Assembly (NCBI GenBank): GCA_033812795.1
Contig: JAPXSY010000020.1
Location: forward strand, 1 to 45,722
Length of the DNA stretch: 45,722 bases
Direction: 5' to 3'
DNA from: JAPXSY01 sp033812795
Lineage (GTDB): Bacteria > Verrucomicrobiota > Kiritimatiellia > RFP12 > UBA1067
In this document: positions 6,638 to 15,092 of the stretch, in pieces
Layout of the letters: each line of letters starts with the position of its first letter
Numbering within the stretch: the stretch's first letter is position 1
Notes under the pieces: model-generated
The model's database searches: none
What the model was told of the DNA's origin: nothing
Seen by the model: only the letters and a program-made list of their open reading frames with translations
Translations under genes and position numbers: made by a program

Positions 6638-7696
6638 CTATCTGCTGCCTGCGGCTGATCGCAGGCAACCGGGTTCCGCGGCCATGTAATCGCCGGTGGC
6701 TGCGTAGGCCCGGGCGCGGCAGCCGCCGCACTCGGTGCGGAACGCGCACTGTCCGCACGCGCCACCGTACCGTTCGGGCTGCGCGAGTTCGCGGAAGACT
6801 GCGGAGCGCTCGTAAGCCCGCCTGAAATCAAATCCTTCGGCGCGCAGATCGCCACTGGGCACATCGAGAAAACCGCAAGGTTGCAGCACACCCGTATGAG
6901 AGATGAAGACGAATCCGCGGCCGCCCATGCATCCGGCGGGCGGCGAGCCGGGTTTGCCCCGCGCGTGCCAGATGCGCACCGCCTGAGGCGCGCAGGTCTC
7001 CCTCACCCGGATCGGCCCCTGCCGGTCCATCTCAAAAGCCCAGCCGAGCACCTGTTCGGTCTCTGCGGGCGAAAGCGAGAGATCGCGCATCCCGGCACCC
7101 CGGCCCACCGGAACCAGAAAAAAGAGATCGAGCGTCCCGGCACCCGCAGCGATGGCCTGCTCCCGGATCGCGGGCAGCGAATCCCGGTTGAGCTTCGAAA
7201 CCGTGGTGTTCACCTGAAAGGGCATGCCGATTTCGGCGGCCACGCCCATGGCGCGGCACACGTGTCCGAACGCGCCGTTCACCCCGCGAAACGCATCGTG
7301 CTCTTCAGCCGTCGCGCCGTCCAGGCTGAAACTGCACGCCGCAACTCCCGCCTCCTTCAGCGCGACGAGTGTCTCGCGCGTAACGCACATCCCGCACGGT
7401 GCCATGACCGACCGCAGTCCGCGTCCGGACGCGCCGCGCACCAACTCGAGAAGATCCGGCCGGCACATCGGTTCGCCGCCGGTCCAGATGATCATGGGGC
7501 GGCTGAAGGCCGCCAGGCTGTCAAGAACCCGCAGGCATTCACCCGTCGTCAGCTCGTCCTCATAGTCGCGGTCCAACGCCCCGGCGCGGCAGTGGCGGCA
7601 GGCCAGCGGACAGCGCCGCGTAACCTCCCAAGCGACTACGCGCGGTCCGCCGCTACGGGCCGCGTCCCCTGTTTCGTGTGGCGCGCGCGCGTTCAT
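6638..7696 (-). CDS. ahbD: AhbD-type radical SAM/SPASM enzyme (siroheme-dependent heme synthase)
   Basis: This is a 352-residue radical SAM protein with the 4Fe-4S/SAM motif at Cys29, Cys33 and Cys36 (CPLACRHC), the GGEP motif (TGGEPMCRPD) and a C-terminal SPASM Cys set (CGQCAFRTECGGCRARA, later GC). In the siroheme-dependent pathway AhbD decarboxylates the two propionates of Fe-coproporphyrin III to vinyl groups, giving heme b. The opening VAWEVTRRCPLAC and the partner gene upstream support AhbD; NirJ or another SPASM maturase is the main alternative. Its ATG overlaps the ahbC stop (ATGA, 7693-7696), so the two are translationally coupled. The 3' end lies 68 bp from attR and is the first host gene past the element. 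Confidence 0.75.
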   Translation of the reverse strand: MNARAPHETGDAARSGGPRVVAWEVTRRCPLACRHCRAGALDRDYEDELTTGECLRVLDSLAAFSRPMIIWTGGEPMCRPDLLELVRGASGRGLRSVMAPCGMCVTRETLVALKEAGVAACSFSLDGATAEEHDAFRGVNGAFGHVCRAMGVAAEIGMPFQVNTTVSKLNRDSLPAIREQAIAAGAGTLDLFFLVPVGRGAGMRDLSLSPAETEQVLGWAFEMDRQGPIRVRETCAPQAVRIWHARGKPGSPPAGCMGGRGFVFISHTGVLQPCGFLDVPSGDLRAEGFDFRRAYERSAVFRELAQPERYGGACGQCAFRTECGGCRARAYAATGDYMAAEPGCLRSAAGSR

Positions 7697-8880
7697 GCGC
7701 CGCCCCGCGCGATTTCGTCATCCGTGAGGTAGCAGGCCGGGTCCACACCCCACAACTCCCCGGTAGCGGCTTCGGCGCGCGCCCGGAAGTTGCCGCCGCA
7801 CACATCGAGGAAACGGCAGGTCACGCACCGGCCGGTCACATGCCGTTTCTTTTCGCGGAGCTGTGCCAAGAGGCTGCCCGGCGCGGGCTGTCTCCAGATC
7901 TCGCTGAAGGGGCGTTCGCGCACACTGCCGACCGGACGGTTACGCCAGAACTGATCGGGATAGACCGTGCCGTCCCAACTGATGCAGGCCAGCCCGTGAC
8001 CGGTGCTGTTGCCACCGTTCATGCGCAGCAGAGCCATGACGTCCTCGGCACGCGGGTTTTTCTCTCGAACCATGCGCAGGTAGAGATAGGGGCCGTCGCA
8101 GTGGTTGTCCACCGTGAGCACCTCTGCCGGTAAGCCCCGCTCGTGCAGGCGGACCGTACGGTCGATGATCTGGTCCAACGTGGCGCGCCGCACATCCGGC
8201 GGCAGATCCTGACCGGCGATCTCCGCGCCGCGTCCGCAGTACACCAGATGATAGAGACAGATGCGGGGGATGCGTTCGGTCTCCATGAGATCGAAAATCG
8301 CCGGGACTTCCCCGACGTTATCGCGGGTCAGGGTCACGCGCAGTCCGACTTTGACCTGCGCCTCGCGGCAAAACCGGATTCCCGCCAGCGACCTCCGGAA
8401 CGCCCCCGGACAGGCGCGGAACCGATCATGGACCGCCTCCATGCCGTCAAGACTGATCCCGACGTAAGAAACACCGATATCGCGGATCTCGGCTGCGAGC
8501 TTCGCGTCGATCAGCGTTCCGTTGGTGGAGAACACCACGCGCAAGCCCTTGCTTACCGCATGGCGCGCGAGGGTCAGGATGTCGGGGCGGATGAACGGCT
8601 CGCCGCCCGAGAAAAGCAGGACCGGGCAGCCGAACGCCGCCAGATCGTCGATGACTCCCAGCGCCTCTTCCGTGGACAACTCCTGCGACGTTCCCCCGGT
8701 GGCGGCGTAACAGTGCGTGCAACGCAGGTTGCAGCAGGCCGTGACGTTCCAGACCACCACCGGTTTTTTGTCCGCCGAAAATTGCAGCAGATGACTCGGC
8801 AGACGCGCCGAATGTCTCCCGTACCGCAACGGATCCGAAATCTCCACTTTCCCCAGATACAGTTTTGAAATGCCGACCAT
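7693..8880 (-). CDS. ahbC: AhbC-type radical SAM enzyme (12,18-didecarboxysiroheme deacetylase)
   Basis: The 395-residue protein opens with MVGISKLYLG and soon after reads LPSHLLQFSADKKPVVVWNVT, the characteristic AhbC N-terminus. The radical SAM Cys triad is Cys50, Cys54 and Cys57 (CNLRCTHC), followed by the GGEP motif (FSGGEPFIRP) and a C-terminal Cys cluster (CVTCRFLDVCGG and later PACY). AhbC removes two acetate side chains from 12,18-didecarboxysiroheme to give Fe-coproporphyrin III, the substrate of AhbD. This oxygen-independent route is known from sulfate reducers and methanogens. The upstream genes ahbA/B and siroheme synthase are not in the window. It is the first gene of the pair; no clear promoter was identified in the 150 bp upstream. 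Confidence 0.85.
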   Translation of the reverse strand: MVGISKLYLGKVEISDPLRYGRHSARLPSHLLQFSADKKPVVVWNVTACCNLRCTHCYAATGGTSQELSTEEALGVIDDLAAFGCPVLLFSGGEPFIRPDILTLARHAVSKGLRVVFSTNGTLIDAKLAAEIRDIGVSYVGISLDGMEAVHDRFRACPGAFRRSLAGIRFCREAQVKVGLRVTLTRDNVGEVPAIFDLMETERIPRICLYHLVYCGRGAEIAGQDLPPDVRRATLDQIIDRTVRLHERGLPAEVLTVDNHCDGPYLYLRMVREKNPRAEDVMALLRMNGGNSTGHGLACISWDGTVYPDQFWRNRPVGSVRERPFSEIWRQPAPGSLLAQLREKKRHVTGRCVTCRFLDVCGGNFRARAEAATGELWGVDPACYLTDDEIARGGA

Positions 8881-9031
8881 CTGATTTTGTCTGTTTCCCG
8901 TCTTCCCGCAGAGTCCATAGTGAAAAACGAAAGTGTAGCAAAAAGGGATCGCGCCGGAAAAGCGAGAAACGGCCTGACATCCGACAGCGGAGAGGCTATG
9001 CTGATCCTTTTTTCATCCCGGTGAGGTTTCT

Positions 9032-10138
9032 ATGGCCTTTGACAGCGGCAGCGTAAGTTTCCGTCTCTTCTATCTCCAACAGGCGTACGATTCAGCGTTG
9101 CTGGATCGGTTCGCGCAAAAAGCGGCCCCGCCGATCAGTACGCTCAACCGCGATCCGATCACGGGATGGGTCACCGGACGCCACCTGTTTGACCGCGAAC
9201 TGACGGACGAGTCCTGCCTGATCGGCCCTTATCTTCACGCGCAACTCTTGCGTGCGGAACGGAAAATACCCGCCTCGCTGTTGCGCGCCCATTTGAGAAT
9301 GGAGGAGGATCTCGAACGGCGCGCGCGCGGCACCCCCTACCTGCCCCGGGCAGTCAAAACCGAGATCCGCCAACGCGTCACCGATGCGTTGTTGCCGACT
9401 ATGCCGCCCACTCTTAGCAGCATCCCGACGGTGGTGGATTTCCGTAACGACCTGTTGTTGGCAGCCGCGCTCTCCGACAAACAGATCGACGCCCTCTCAT
9501 CCGCTTTCCGTGAGACCGTCGGCACCCTGCCCGTCCTGCTCACCCCGGAGACCGCCGCCCTGCGGCGCCGACAGATCAACGCGAACGATCTCACGCCCGT
9601 GAGTTTCTCGCCCGACACGGGACTCGAGCCGCCGCACGAGTCTTCGTTGGGCATGGACTTTCTGACCTGGCTTTGGTTCGTCTGGGAAAAGGAGGGCGGA
9701 GTGCATCATCTGCCCGACGGCCGCGAGTTCGGCATCATGTTGGAGGGTCCCGTTACCTTTTTCCGTGAGGGGCAGGGTGCGCACGAGGCCCTGTTGCGTA
9801 AGGGCACGCCGCTCAACAGCCGCGAGGCGGGCGCGGCGCTCGTGTGCGGGAAAAAGATCCGTCGCGTCAAATTCATCATGGCCTGCGGCGATGAGACGTA
9901 CGCGGCCACCCTGGACGCCGAATTCGCGGTGCGCGGCCTCAAACTGCCCCCGGGTGAACAGAACGAACCCGAAGGGATCTTTGAGGAACGCATGCTGTTC
10001 ATCGAAACCTTCTGGAACGCGTGGCTTTCGCTCTTTGACCGTTTTCTCGACCTGCGGGGGAATGCGCGGCAGTGGGCGCACACCCTCGACGCCATGCGCC
10101 AATGGGTCTCCCGGCTGAGTTCGCTGCCCGCAAAGTAA
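9032..10138 (+). CDS. RdgC-like recombination-associated protein
   Basis: The start at 9032 has GGTGAGG five bases upstream. The 368-residue protein matches the RdgC pattern: an early GWV motif (residues about 44-46), KIPASLLRAHL followed by an Arg/Glu-rich helix, then a LLPTMPP segment, a hydrophobic strand with VVDFRNDLLLAAA, and LGTLPV-like spacing (VGTLPVLLTPET). The central DFLTWLWFVWEKEGG is typical of longer RdgC relatives outside Proteobacteria. RdgC forms a ring on double-stranded DNA and limits RecA-dependent recombination. No signal peptide. It is transcribed away from ahbC and ends without a partner gene. Family assignment is by eye and moderately sure. Confidence 0.6.
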   Translation: MAFDSGSVSFRLFYLQQAYDSALLDRFAQKAAPPISTLNRDPITGWVTGRHLFDRELTDESCLIGPYLHAQLLRAERKIPASLLRAHLRMEEDLERRARGTPYLPRAVKTEIRQRVTDALLPTMPPTLSSIPTVVDFRNDLLLAAALSDKQIDALSSAFRETVGTLPVLLTPETAALRRRQINANDLTPVSFSPDTGLEPPHESSLGMDFLTWLWFVWEKEGGVHHLPDGREFGIMLEGPVTFFREGQGAHEALLRKGTPLNSREAGAALVCGKKIRRVKFIMACGDETYAATLDAEFAVRGLKLPPGEQNEPEGIFEERMLFIETFWNAWLSLFDRFLDLRGNARQWAHTLDAMRQWVSRLSSLPAK

Positions 10139-10214
10139 GGCGAACCCTGTCCCGTGAGGAATGAGCCTTGCCGGCCGCTCCAGCCGCATCGTGCCCCGGA
10201 TGACGTTGTCGGAT

Positions 10215-10440
10215 GAACCGGATGAAACAGGCGACTTGTTCCGATCTGACCTCCTACTACCGTGGAACGTGCCGATAGACGCGGCGCGTGGGAATCGCTC
10301 TTCCTCGTTGCCGAATACGCCTGGAACGTCAAGGCGCCAAGCGCGGAGCGTATGACGGCGGCACATATTACGATCCGCTCGTAGACCACACCGGACCGTC
10401 GGAAATTTCCTCCGGCGGGTTACTGGCGGATTTGCATTGA
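10215..10440 (+). pseudogene. Decayed gene remnant (frameshifted)
   Basis: The 366 bp between the RdgC-like gene and the LamG gene contain no intact gene. Two overlapping frames read like real protein: from 10265, ESLFLVAEYAWNVKAPSAER, ended by a stop at 10382; and one frame over, YDGGTYYDPLVDHTGP continuing to a stop at 10438. A third frame upstream carries CSDLTSYYRGT. The changes of frame and lack of a start suggest the 3' tail of a larger protein, possibly a carbohydrate-active enzyme given the AEYAWN-type motif. This is a weak call based on how protein-like the fragments look. Confidence 0.3.
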
Positions 10441-10461
10441 CGCGAGAGGACGTGGTATACT
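10432..10461 (+). promoter_or_regulatory. Predicted promoter of the secreted-protein cluster
   Basis: TTGCAT (10432-10437) and TATACT (10456-10461) are separated by 18 bases, 44 bp upstream of the GTG start at 10505. It is the only good sigma-70-type match before this plus-strand run of genes. Confidence 0.5.
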
Positions 10462-10504
10462 TGTCATTACAAATGCGGGTTGTAACCTTGTCGAGGAGGT
10501 TATC

Positions 10505-12097
10505 GTGAAGAAATCTGTATTGTATTGTGTTGTGTTGTGCTGTGTGACGATACAGGCTGCAACAGTCGGGCGCTGGAAGCTCGACGACTATCCGGTCGGA
10601 ACGGTGTTGAAAGTCGGCGATACGTTCCACGATTCGGTCGGCGGCCGCGACGCCGTGCTGTGCGCGGTCGATCCTGCGCAGGCCGATACGCAGTATCTGC
10701 CCGTGGTGACGAACGGCTTCCCGGCAGAACTCGCATGGGAACCGAAGCTGTGGACCACCAACTCCGCGCTGCTTGAGATGTGCGACAAGGCGATCTGGTT
10801 CAAGGGTGGCGGATTGAAAGGCTACTATCTCAAGATCGCCGATGACGACGGCGCCCTCAAGACATCGAACATGACGTTCGAACTCTTTGGCAGAAGCGTG
10901 AACAAGAAATTTTCCGATACGGTCATGTCCATGCCGGCCGCACAGGACGGAAGTTGGGGAACGACGAACTCCTTCCGATATGCCAGCGCGCTCGCGACCT
11001 GGCCGCATACCGGTGCCCTTCGGACGAAAGCGGATTCGCCGACGGGATATACGGACACGAGCTTCGGCTGGAATGCGACGGCCAAGGGTGATTATTATAC
11101 GGATGCGTGGTTCCACCTCGCCGTCCGGGTGTCGAATGGAACGCTTTCGTTCAAGCGTGATCATCAGGACATGTGGTCGTCGTGTGCGTGGACGCATCCG
11201 GACAATACCGCGCCGTTCATCGTCGGCGGCGCGCAGTCCCTGGATGCGCTTTCCGGTTGCGTGACCCAGATCCGCATATCCGACACTGCGTTGTCCCTTT
11301 CGGAAATGATGTTTGCGACGCCGAACGGCGCGGTGCACGGCACGGTTCTTTACCATGCGTCGTTCGATGAAGACGCCAAGTGTCATGGCACCGTACTCGA
11401 CAATTACGTCAACTGCAATAAGGACCATGTTGTCGCGGGAACGTTTCTGCCGACGAATGCCGTTCAGGCGCGTTATGTCCATCCCGGAAAGGAAATGCCG
11501 GAAGGCGCTCTCGTGAAGAACTTCGGTGCCGCCGCGGAAAACGGAGAGAATCTCTTCTACACCTATTTCGGAACACAGCATGACAACATCCTGCGCGATC
11601 TCAATGATTTCACGCTCGAGTGCTTTGTGAAGATCGATGAGGTTTTCGGAACGCTTGCTGCAACAAACCGGTTGCCGCTGGTCGGTCTCGGCCACTATTC
11701 CGATGCGGACTACACCTTCCGCTGGGGATTCAAGATCGCTGAAGACGGACGACCGATTGCCGTTGTGACCGCGCCAAATTATTGGGAAGACAGTTACTGG
11801 GGGGCAATGAGCATCCTCGACGGTCAATGGCATCATCTGGCGATGACTGTTTCGGAAAACCCCGATGATGGTAAGGTGACCGTCAATTTCTATGTCGATC
11901 ATGTTCTTGCGGCAAGCAAGACGGCGACGAAATGGTATTCAAAAGGACTCACGACCGCTCAGCGTTTTCATGTCTGCCGACGTAACGATTTCTCCGGAGC
12001 GATCGACGAGGTACGGGTTACGAAGGGGATCCTCGATCCGCAGACCGAGATGCTCTGGCAGCGGAATCACGGCGGAACGTTGCTGAGTGTCCAGTGA
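10505..12097 (+). CDS. Secreted protein with two LamG/concanavalin A-like domains
   Basis: Translation starts at GTG 10505, preceded by GAGGAGG. The first 19 residues (MKKSVLYCVVLCCVTIQAA) are a Sec signal peptide. The rest comprises two beta-sandwich LamG-type modules, about residues 20-275 and 280-525; each ends with the usual pattern of a hydrophobic WHHLA strand (GQWHHLAMTV; YTDAWFHLAVRV) and a closing IDEVRVTKG or VTQIRISDT strand. Such domains bind glycans or proteins and are very numerous in Kiritimatiellota. No catalytic domain is visible, so it is probably a surface or secreted binding protein. Its stop overlaps the ATG of the following micro-ORF, and it heads a row of exported proteins. 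Confidence 0.8.
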   Translation: MKKSVLYCVVLCCVTIQAATVGRWKLDDYPVGTVLKVGDTFHDSVGGRDAVLCAVDPAQADTQYLPVVTNGFPAELAWEPKLWTTNSALLEMCDKAIWFKGGGLKGYYLKIADDDGALKTSNMTFELFGRSVNKKFSDTVMSMPAAQDGSWGTTNSFRYASALATWPHTGALRTKADSPTGYTDTSFGWNATAKGDYYTDAWFHLAVRVSNGTLSFKRDHQDMWSSCAWTHPDNTAPFIVGGAQSLDALSGCVTQIRISDTALSLSEMMFATPNGAVHGTVLYHASFDEDAKCHGTVLDNYVNCNKDHVVAGTFLPTNAVQARYVHPGKEMPEGALVKNFGAAAENGENLFYTYFGTQHDNILRDLNDFTLECFVKIDEVFGTLAATNRLPLVGLGHYSDADYTFRWGFKIAEDGRPIAVVTAPNYWEDSYWGAMSILDGQWHHLAMTVSENPDDGKVTVNFYVDHVLAASKTATKWYSKGLTTAQRFHVCRRNDFSGAIDEVRVTKGILDPQTEMLWQRNHGGTLLSVQ

Positions 12098-12195
12098 TGA
12101 TCTTGAATCAAGGCGGTTTCAAAATCATCGACACCGGTGACCCGTTCGCGCCCGGGAAATACGTTTACCAACTGAAAAAGGAACAAACACAATGA
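12097..12195 (+). CDS. 32-codon micro-ORF overlapped on both sides, or C-terminal remnant
   Basis: ATG at 12097 overlaps the LamG stop (TGATG), and its TGA overlaps the next start (ATGA, 12192-12195), so every base between the two large genes is used. The product MILNQGGFKIIDTGDPF... ends in a basic KYVYQLKKEQ tail and has no signal peptide. No independent Shine-Dalgarno site exists, which would make it dependent on translation coupling. It may be a real micro-protein, a coupling leader for the glycoside-hydrolase-like gene, or the leftover C-terminus of a deleted protein. Existence of the frame is certain; expression is not. Confidence 0.35.
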   Translation: MILNQGGFKIIDTGDPFAPGKYVYQLKKEQTQ

Positions 12196-15092
12196 GGGCG
12201 AAAGCCATCAACATGGTGATTTTCGGGTTGTCGATGATGATGGCCGCTGGCCAGCCCACGCTGTCGTCGGAAGTGAAGGGGCGCGCGGCAGTCGACACGA
12301 GGCCCTACGAATTTATCGACGCGAAGCGCGATGCGGACGAGATCACGCCGTGGATTGATTTCGAAGCCGATACCGGCTGGCGCGCGGAGGGTGGAACCGC
12401 ACAAGCGGAGCTTTCGCAGGAGCAGATGCTCTTCGGGAAGTTCACGCTCAAGGTCTCGTACGGACCCTGCGCCGAGGTGCGGGTGCGTCCCGCCGAACCG
12501 CTCGCCCTTCCGGTCGAACACGACTGGTTCGGCGTCTGGATCCGCAACGCGCCGGAGAACAGGGGCAAGGAGAAGGGGCACGAACTCCACCTCGTGTTCC
12601 GCAAGACGAACGGCGAGGAGCTTCGGTTGCCGCTTTCGAGCAGGGGCAATTCGAAGCTGGACTGGCCGGACTGGTGGTACGTCGTAAGGAAGTATTCGAA
12701 GGCGGAACTGAAGACGCTCGCCGAACCGGGCCTCAAGTTCGACGGCTTCGTGATCAAGCCCGCGTCCAACGCCGTCCCCTGCGTGATCTATTTCGATAAC
12801 ATCGCGTTCTTCAACCGCGACGAAACGAAGGCATTGGAAATCCCGCGCGTACCCGATGTCCATATCCCGACGCGTCCGGAAGGGGCGCTCCCGGCGTCGC
12901 TTGCCGAGGGCGGCGTCAATTACGTCCGCCGTGAAGGCAAGACGACGCGCCTTGGGTATGAGGGCCCGGACGGGAAACTCGAGTATGTCTGGACGGGGGA
13001 TCTTGATACGCTCAGGGTTTCATGGAACGATGGGCCGGCGTTTCGTCCTACGGCAACGGGTGGCGCGAAGACCTGTCCCGAGAAGGCCGTCTACGCGCCT
13101 TCGATCGTCGGCAAGACACTCGTCCTTGAACTTGTCGCACCCGCAGGCGAGAAGGAGATTTCGCTCGGTCACGTCGAGGGCGCGAAGGTCAACTACCGGA
13201 CGCTCATCCCGATGCTCGGCGATGGTTACTGGTGGGCGAACACGCGTTCGCGCGTGAGTGTCGTGAACGACTCCAAGAGCGATCTCTTCGTGCTTGTCTT
13301 TCCGGATTGGTACGTGAGCGCCGCTTCGAGGATCGCCGCCGAAAGACGTGGGGACGGAACGTATGACCGCGTGATCAAGTATATGGCGCTGACGGACGGC
13401 TCGTACAATGTCGTTAAGGAGCGTATCTACGTCACGGTCTCGCCGGAACTGATGGAGACGCTGCCCGTGATCGCCAATCCTGTTTCGCCGTGGAAACACG
13501 TGACGGGAAAGAAGGCGTGGAGCCGCTATTCCGCCAGTACGAACCGCGCCGAGGATATCGCGTTCCTGACGCGGCTCCACCGGTACGGGATCCGCGATCT
13601 CGTCATCAACGAGCACGAGGGGTGCATGCGCGACGACGGCGAAAGCTTCACCTTCCGCGACAAATCCGCGCCAAAAAAGGGCGGGGACAAGGCATGGCGG
13701 AAGTACGCCGACTATCTCATCAACACGCTCGGCTATTATTACGGACCCTACAATAACTTCACGGACTTTCCGCCGGTCAATGCCAACTGGCGCTTCGACC
13801 GGGTCGCACGACGAACGGTCGAGACGGACGGGCCCGATGCAGGCGGCTTCGTGACCGCCTGGACGCGATGTTACAATCCGAAGACGGCGTTCGGTTACGC
13901 TTCGTGCGTGTATTACGCCGCGCGGCTTAAGGAGAAGTACGGCTTCAACACGGCGTACTGCGATGTCCACACCTCGAAACCGCCGTGGAGCTACGTCGAC
14001 TACGACGCGTGCGTTCCCGGCGCGGGAACGTTCCAGAACACCTATCGCGCGTACGCGGCGATTCTCCTCGAGCAGAAGAAGGCGTGGGGCGGTCCCGTCT
14101 ACTCCGAGGGCGACTGCCAGTTCTTCTACGCGGGGTTATCGGACGGCAATTACGCGCAGCCGGGAATCCATCCCGACAAAAATCCCTGGATCGTCGATTT
14201 CAATTTGAAGCGCATCCATCCGCTCGAATGCGACTTCGGCATGGGCAACCCCAATATGTTCAACGTGGACAAACTGCCGACCGATTCCACGTCTCCGCGG
14301 CTTGTCGGCGAAATCGACCGGTTCCTCGCGGCAACACTCGCCTATGGCAATTCACCGTTCCTCGTTGTCGGCATGATGTTCAACCCGCAGAGCGACACGG
14401 GCAATCAATATCCCGATCCGAAGCGCCGCGCGACACCGGAACTCGGGCTTCCGTATGTCCTCCGGAGCTACTTCATGGTGCTCCCGGCGGCGAAACGCTA
14501 CACGCAGGCAGAGGCGGAGGAGATCCGTTATCTTTCCGGCAACGGCGCGTGGCGTACAGCATCCGCGGCACTTTTCGCAGGCGATTACGAGATGCGCCGG
14601 ATCGCGGTGCGGTATTCGGACGACACCGTCGTTGTCGCGAACGGCGACAAGGTGAAACGGCTCAAGGCGGAATATGGCGGACGGAAACTTGATCTGCCGC
14701 CTTGCGGATACGCGGTGTGGAACACGACGCATGCACTCGAGATCGAGGCGTCGGACCGCTTCGGCGCAAGGACCGACTATTCGGAATCCGAGGAAGCGAT
14801 CTTCCTTGATACGCGCGATGCGGTGCAGACGGTCGCGTTCGAAAAGGCGCGCGGAAAGGGACTTGCCGTCTGCCGCCGCGAGGGTGAGGGCTGGGAGGTG
14901 ATTCCCGTCCGCGGCGAAATCGCGTTCCGGGTTCCGGGCGACAAGGTCGTAGCGTATGATGAGGCGGGCCGGGAAATCGGTACAGCGGAAATCATCCGTG
15001 AACAGGACGGTTTTGTCACCGTTCGTCCGGTCGCCAACGCATTCAGCTACAGGATAATGAAAGGAAAAATCCATGATGTACCCGAAGTATAG
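12192..15092 (+). CDS. Large exported glycoside-hydrolase-like protein
   Basis: The 966-residue protein has an N-terminal hydrophobic segment (INMVIFGLSMMMAAG) fitting a signal peptide and an AAGGA-type ribosome site. Residues about 45-215 form a beta-sandwich like a carbohydrate-binding module (ending VIYFDNIAFFN). The central part (about 440-790) looks like a TIM barrel: strands such as IRDLVINEHEG, FNTAYCDVHT (Asp591) and GGPVYSEGD (Glu639) carry acidic residues at strand ends, the usual place for hydrolase catalytic residues. The C-terminus (about 800-960) is beta-rich. I cannot assign a glycoside hydrolase family; resemblance to the GH101/GH-D type barrels is only general. Its 3' end overlaps the next gene by 20 bp. 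Confidence 0.6.
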   Translation: MRAKAINMVIFGLSMMMAAGQPTLSSEVKGRAAVDTRPYEFIDAKRDADEITPWIDFEADTGWRAEGGTAQAELSQEQMLFGKFTLKVSYGPCAEVRVRPAEPLALPVEHDWFGVWIRNAPENRGKEKGHELHLVFRKTNGEELRLPLSSRGNSKLDWPDWWYVVRKYSKAELKTLAEPGLKFDGFVIKPASNAVPCVIYFDNIAFFNRDETKALEIPRVPDVHIPTRPEGALPASLAEGGVNYVRREGKTTRLGYEGPDGKLEYVWTGDLDTLRVSWNDGPAFRPTATGGAKTCPEKAVYAPSIVGKTLVLELVAPAGEKEISLGHVEGAKVNYRTLIPMLGDGYWWANTRSRVSVVNDSKSDLFVLVFPDWYVSAASRIAAERRGDGTYDRVIKYMALTDGSYNVVKERIYVTVSPELMETLPVIANPVSPWKHVTGKKAWSRYSASTNRAEDIAFLTRLHRYGIRDLVINEHEGCMRDDGESFTFRDKSAPKKGGDKAWRKYADYLINTLGYYYGPYNNFTDFPPVNANWRFDRVARRTVETDGPDAGGFVTAWTRCYNPKTAFGYASCVYYAARLKEKYGFNTAYCDVHTSKPPWSYVDYDACVPGAGTFQNTYRAYAAILLEQKKAWGGPVYSEGDCQFFYAGLSDGNYAQPGIHPDKNPWIVDFNLKRIHPLECDFGMGNPNMFNVDKLPTDSTSPRLVGEIDRFLAATLAYGNSPFLVVGMMFNPQSDTGNQYPDPKRRATPELGLPYVLRSYFMVLPAAKRYTQAEAEEIRYLSGNGAWRTASAALFAGDYEMRRIAVRYSDDTVVVANGDKVKRLKAEYGGRKLDLPPCGYAVWNTTHALEIEASDRFGARTDYSESEEAIFLDTRDAVQTVAFEKARGKGLAVCRREGEGWEVIPVRGEIAFRVPGDKVVAYDEAGREIGTAEIIREQDGFVTVRPVANAFSYRIMKGKIHDVPEV

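Noticed and set aside
6538..6891. 117-aa minus-strand frame ending in GRWESNPR
   Set aside because: Its C-terminus is the antisense translation of the tRNA-Gly fragment and the rest is antisense or out-of-frame to ahbD.
9497..11902. 801-aa minus-strand frame
   Set aside because: Arg/His-rich composition, lies opposite the RdgC-like and LamG genes, crosses the decayed intergenic region, and has no ribosome site or motif.
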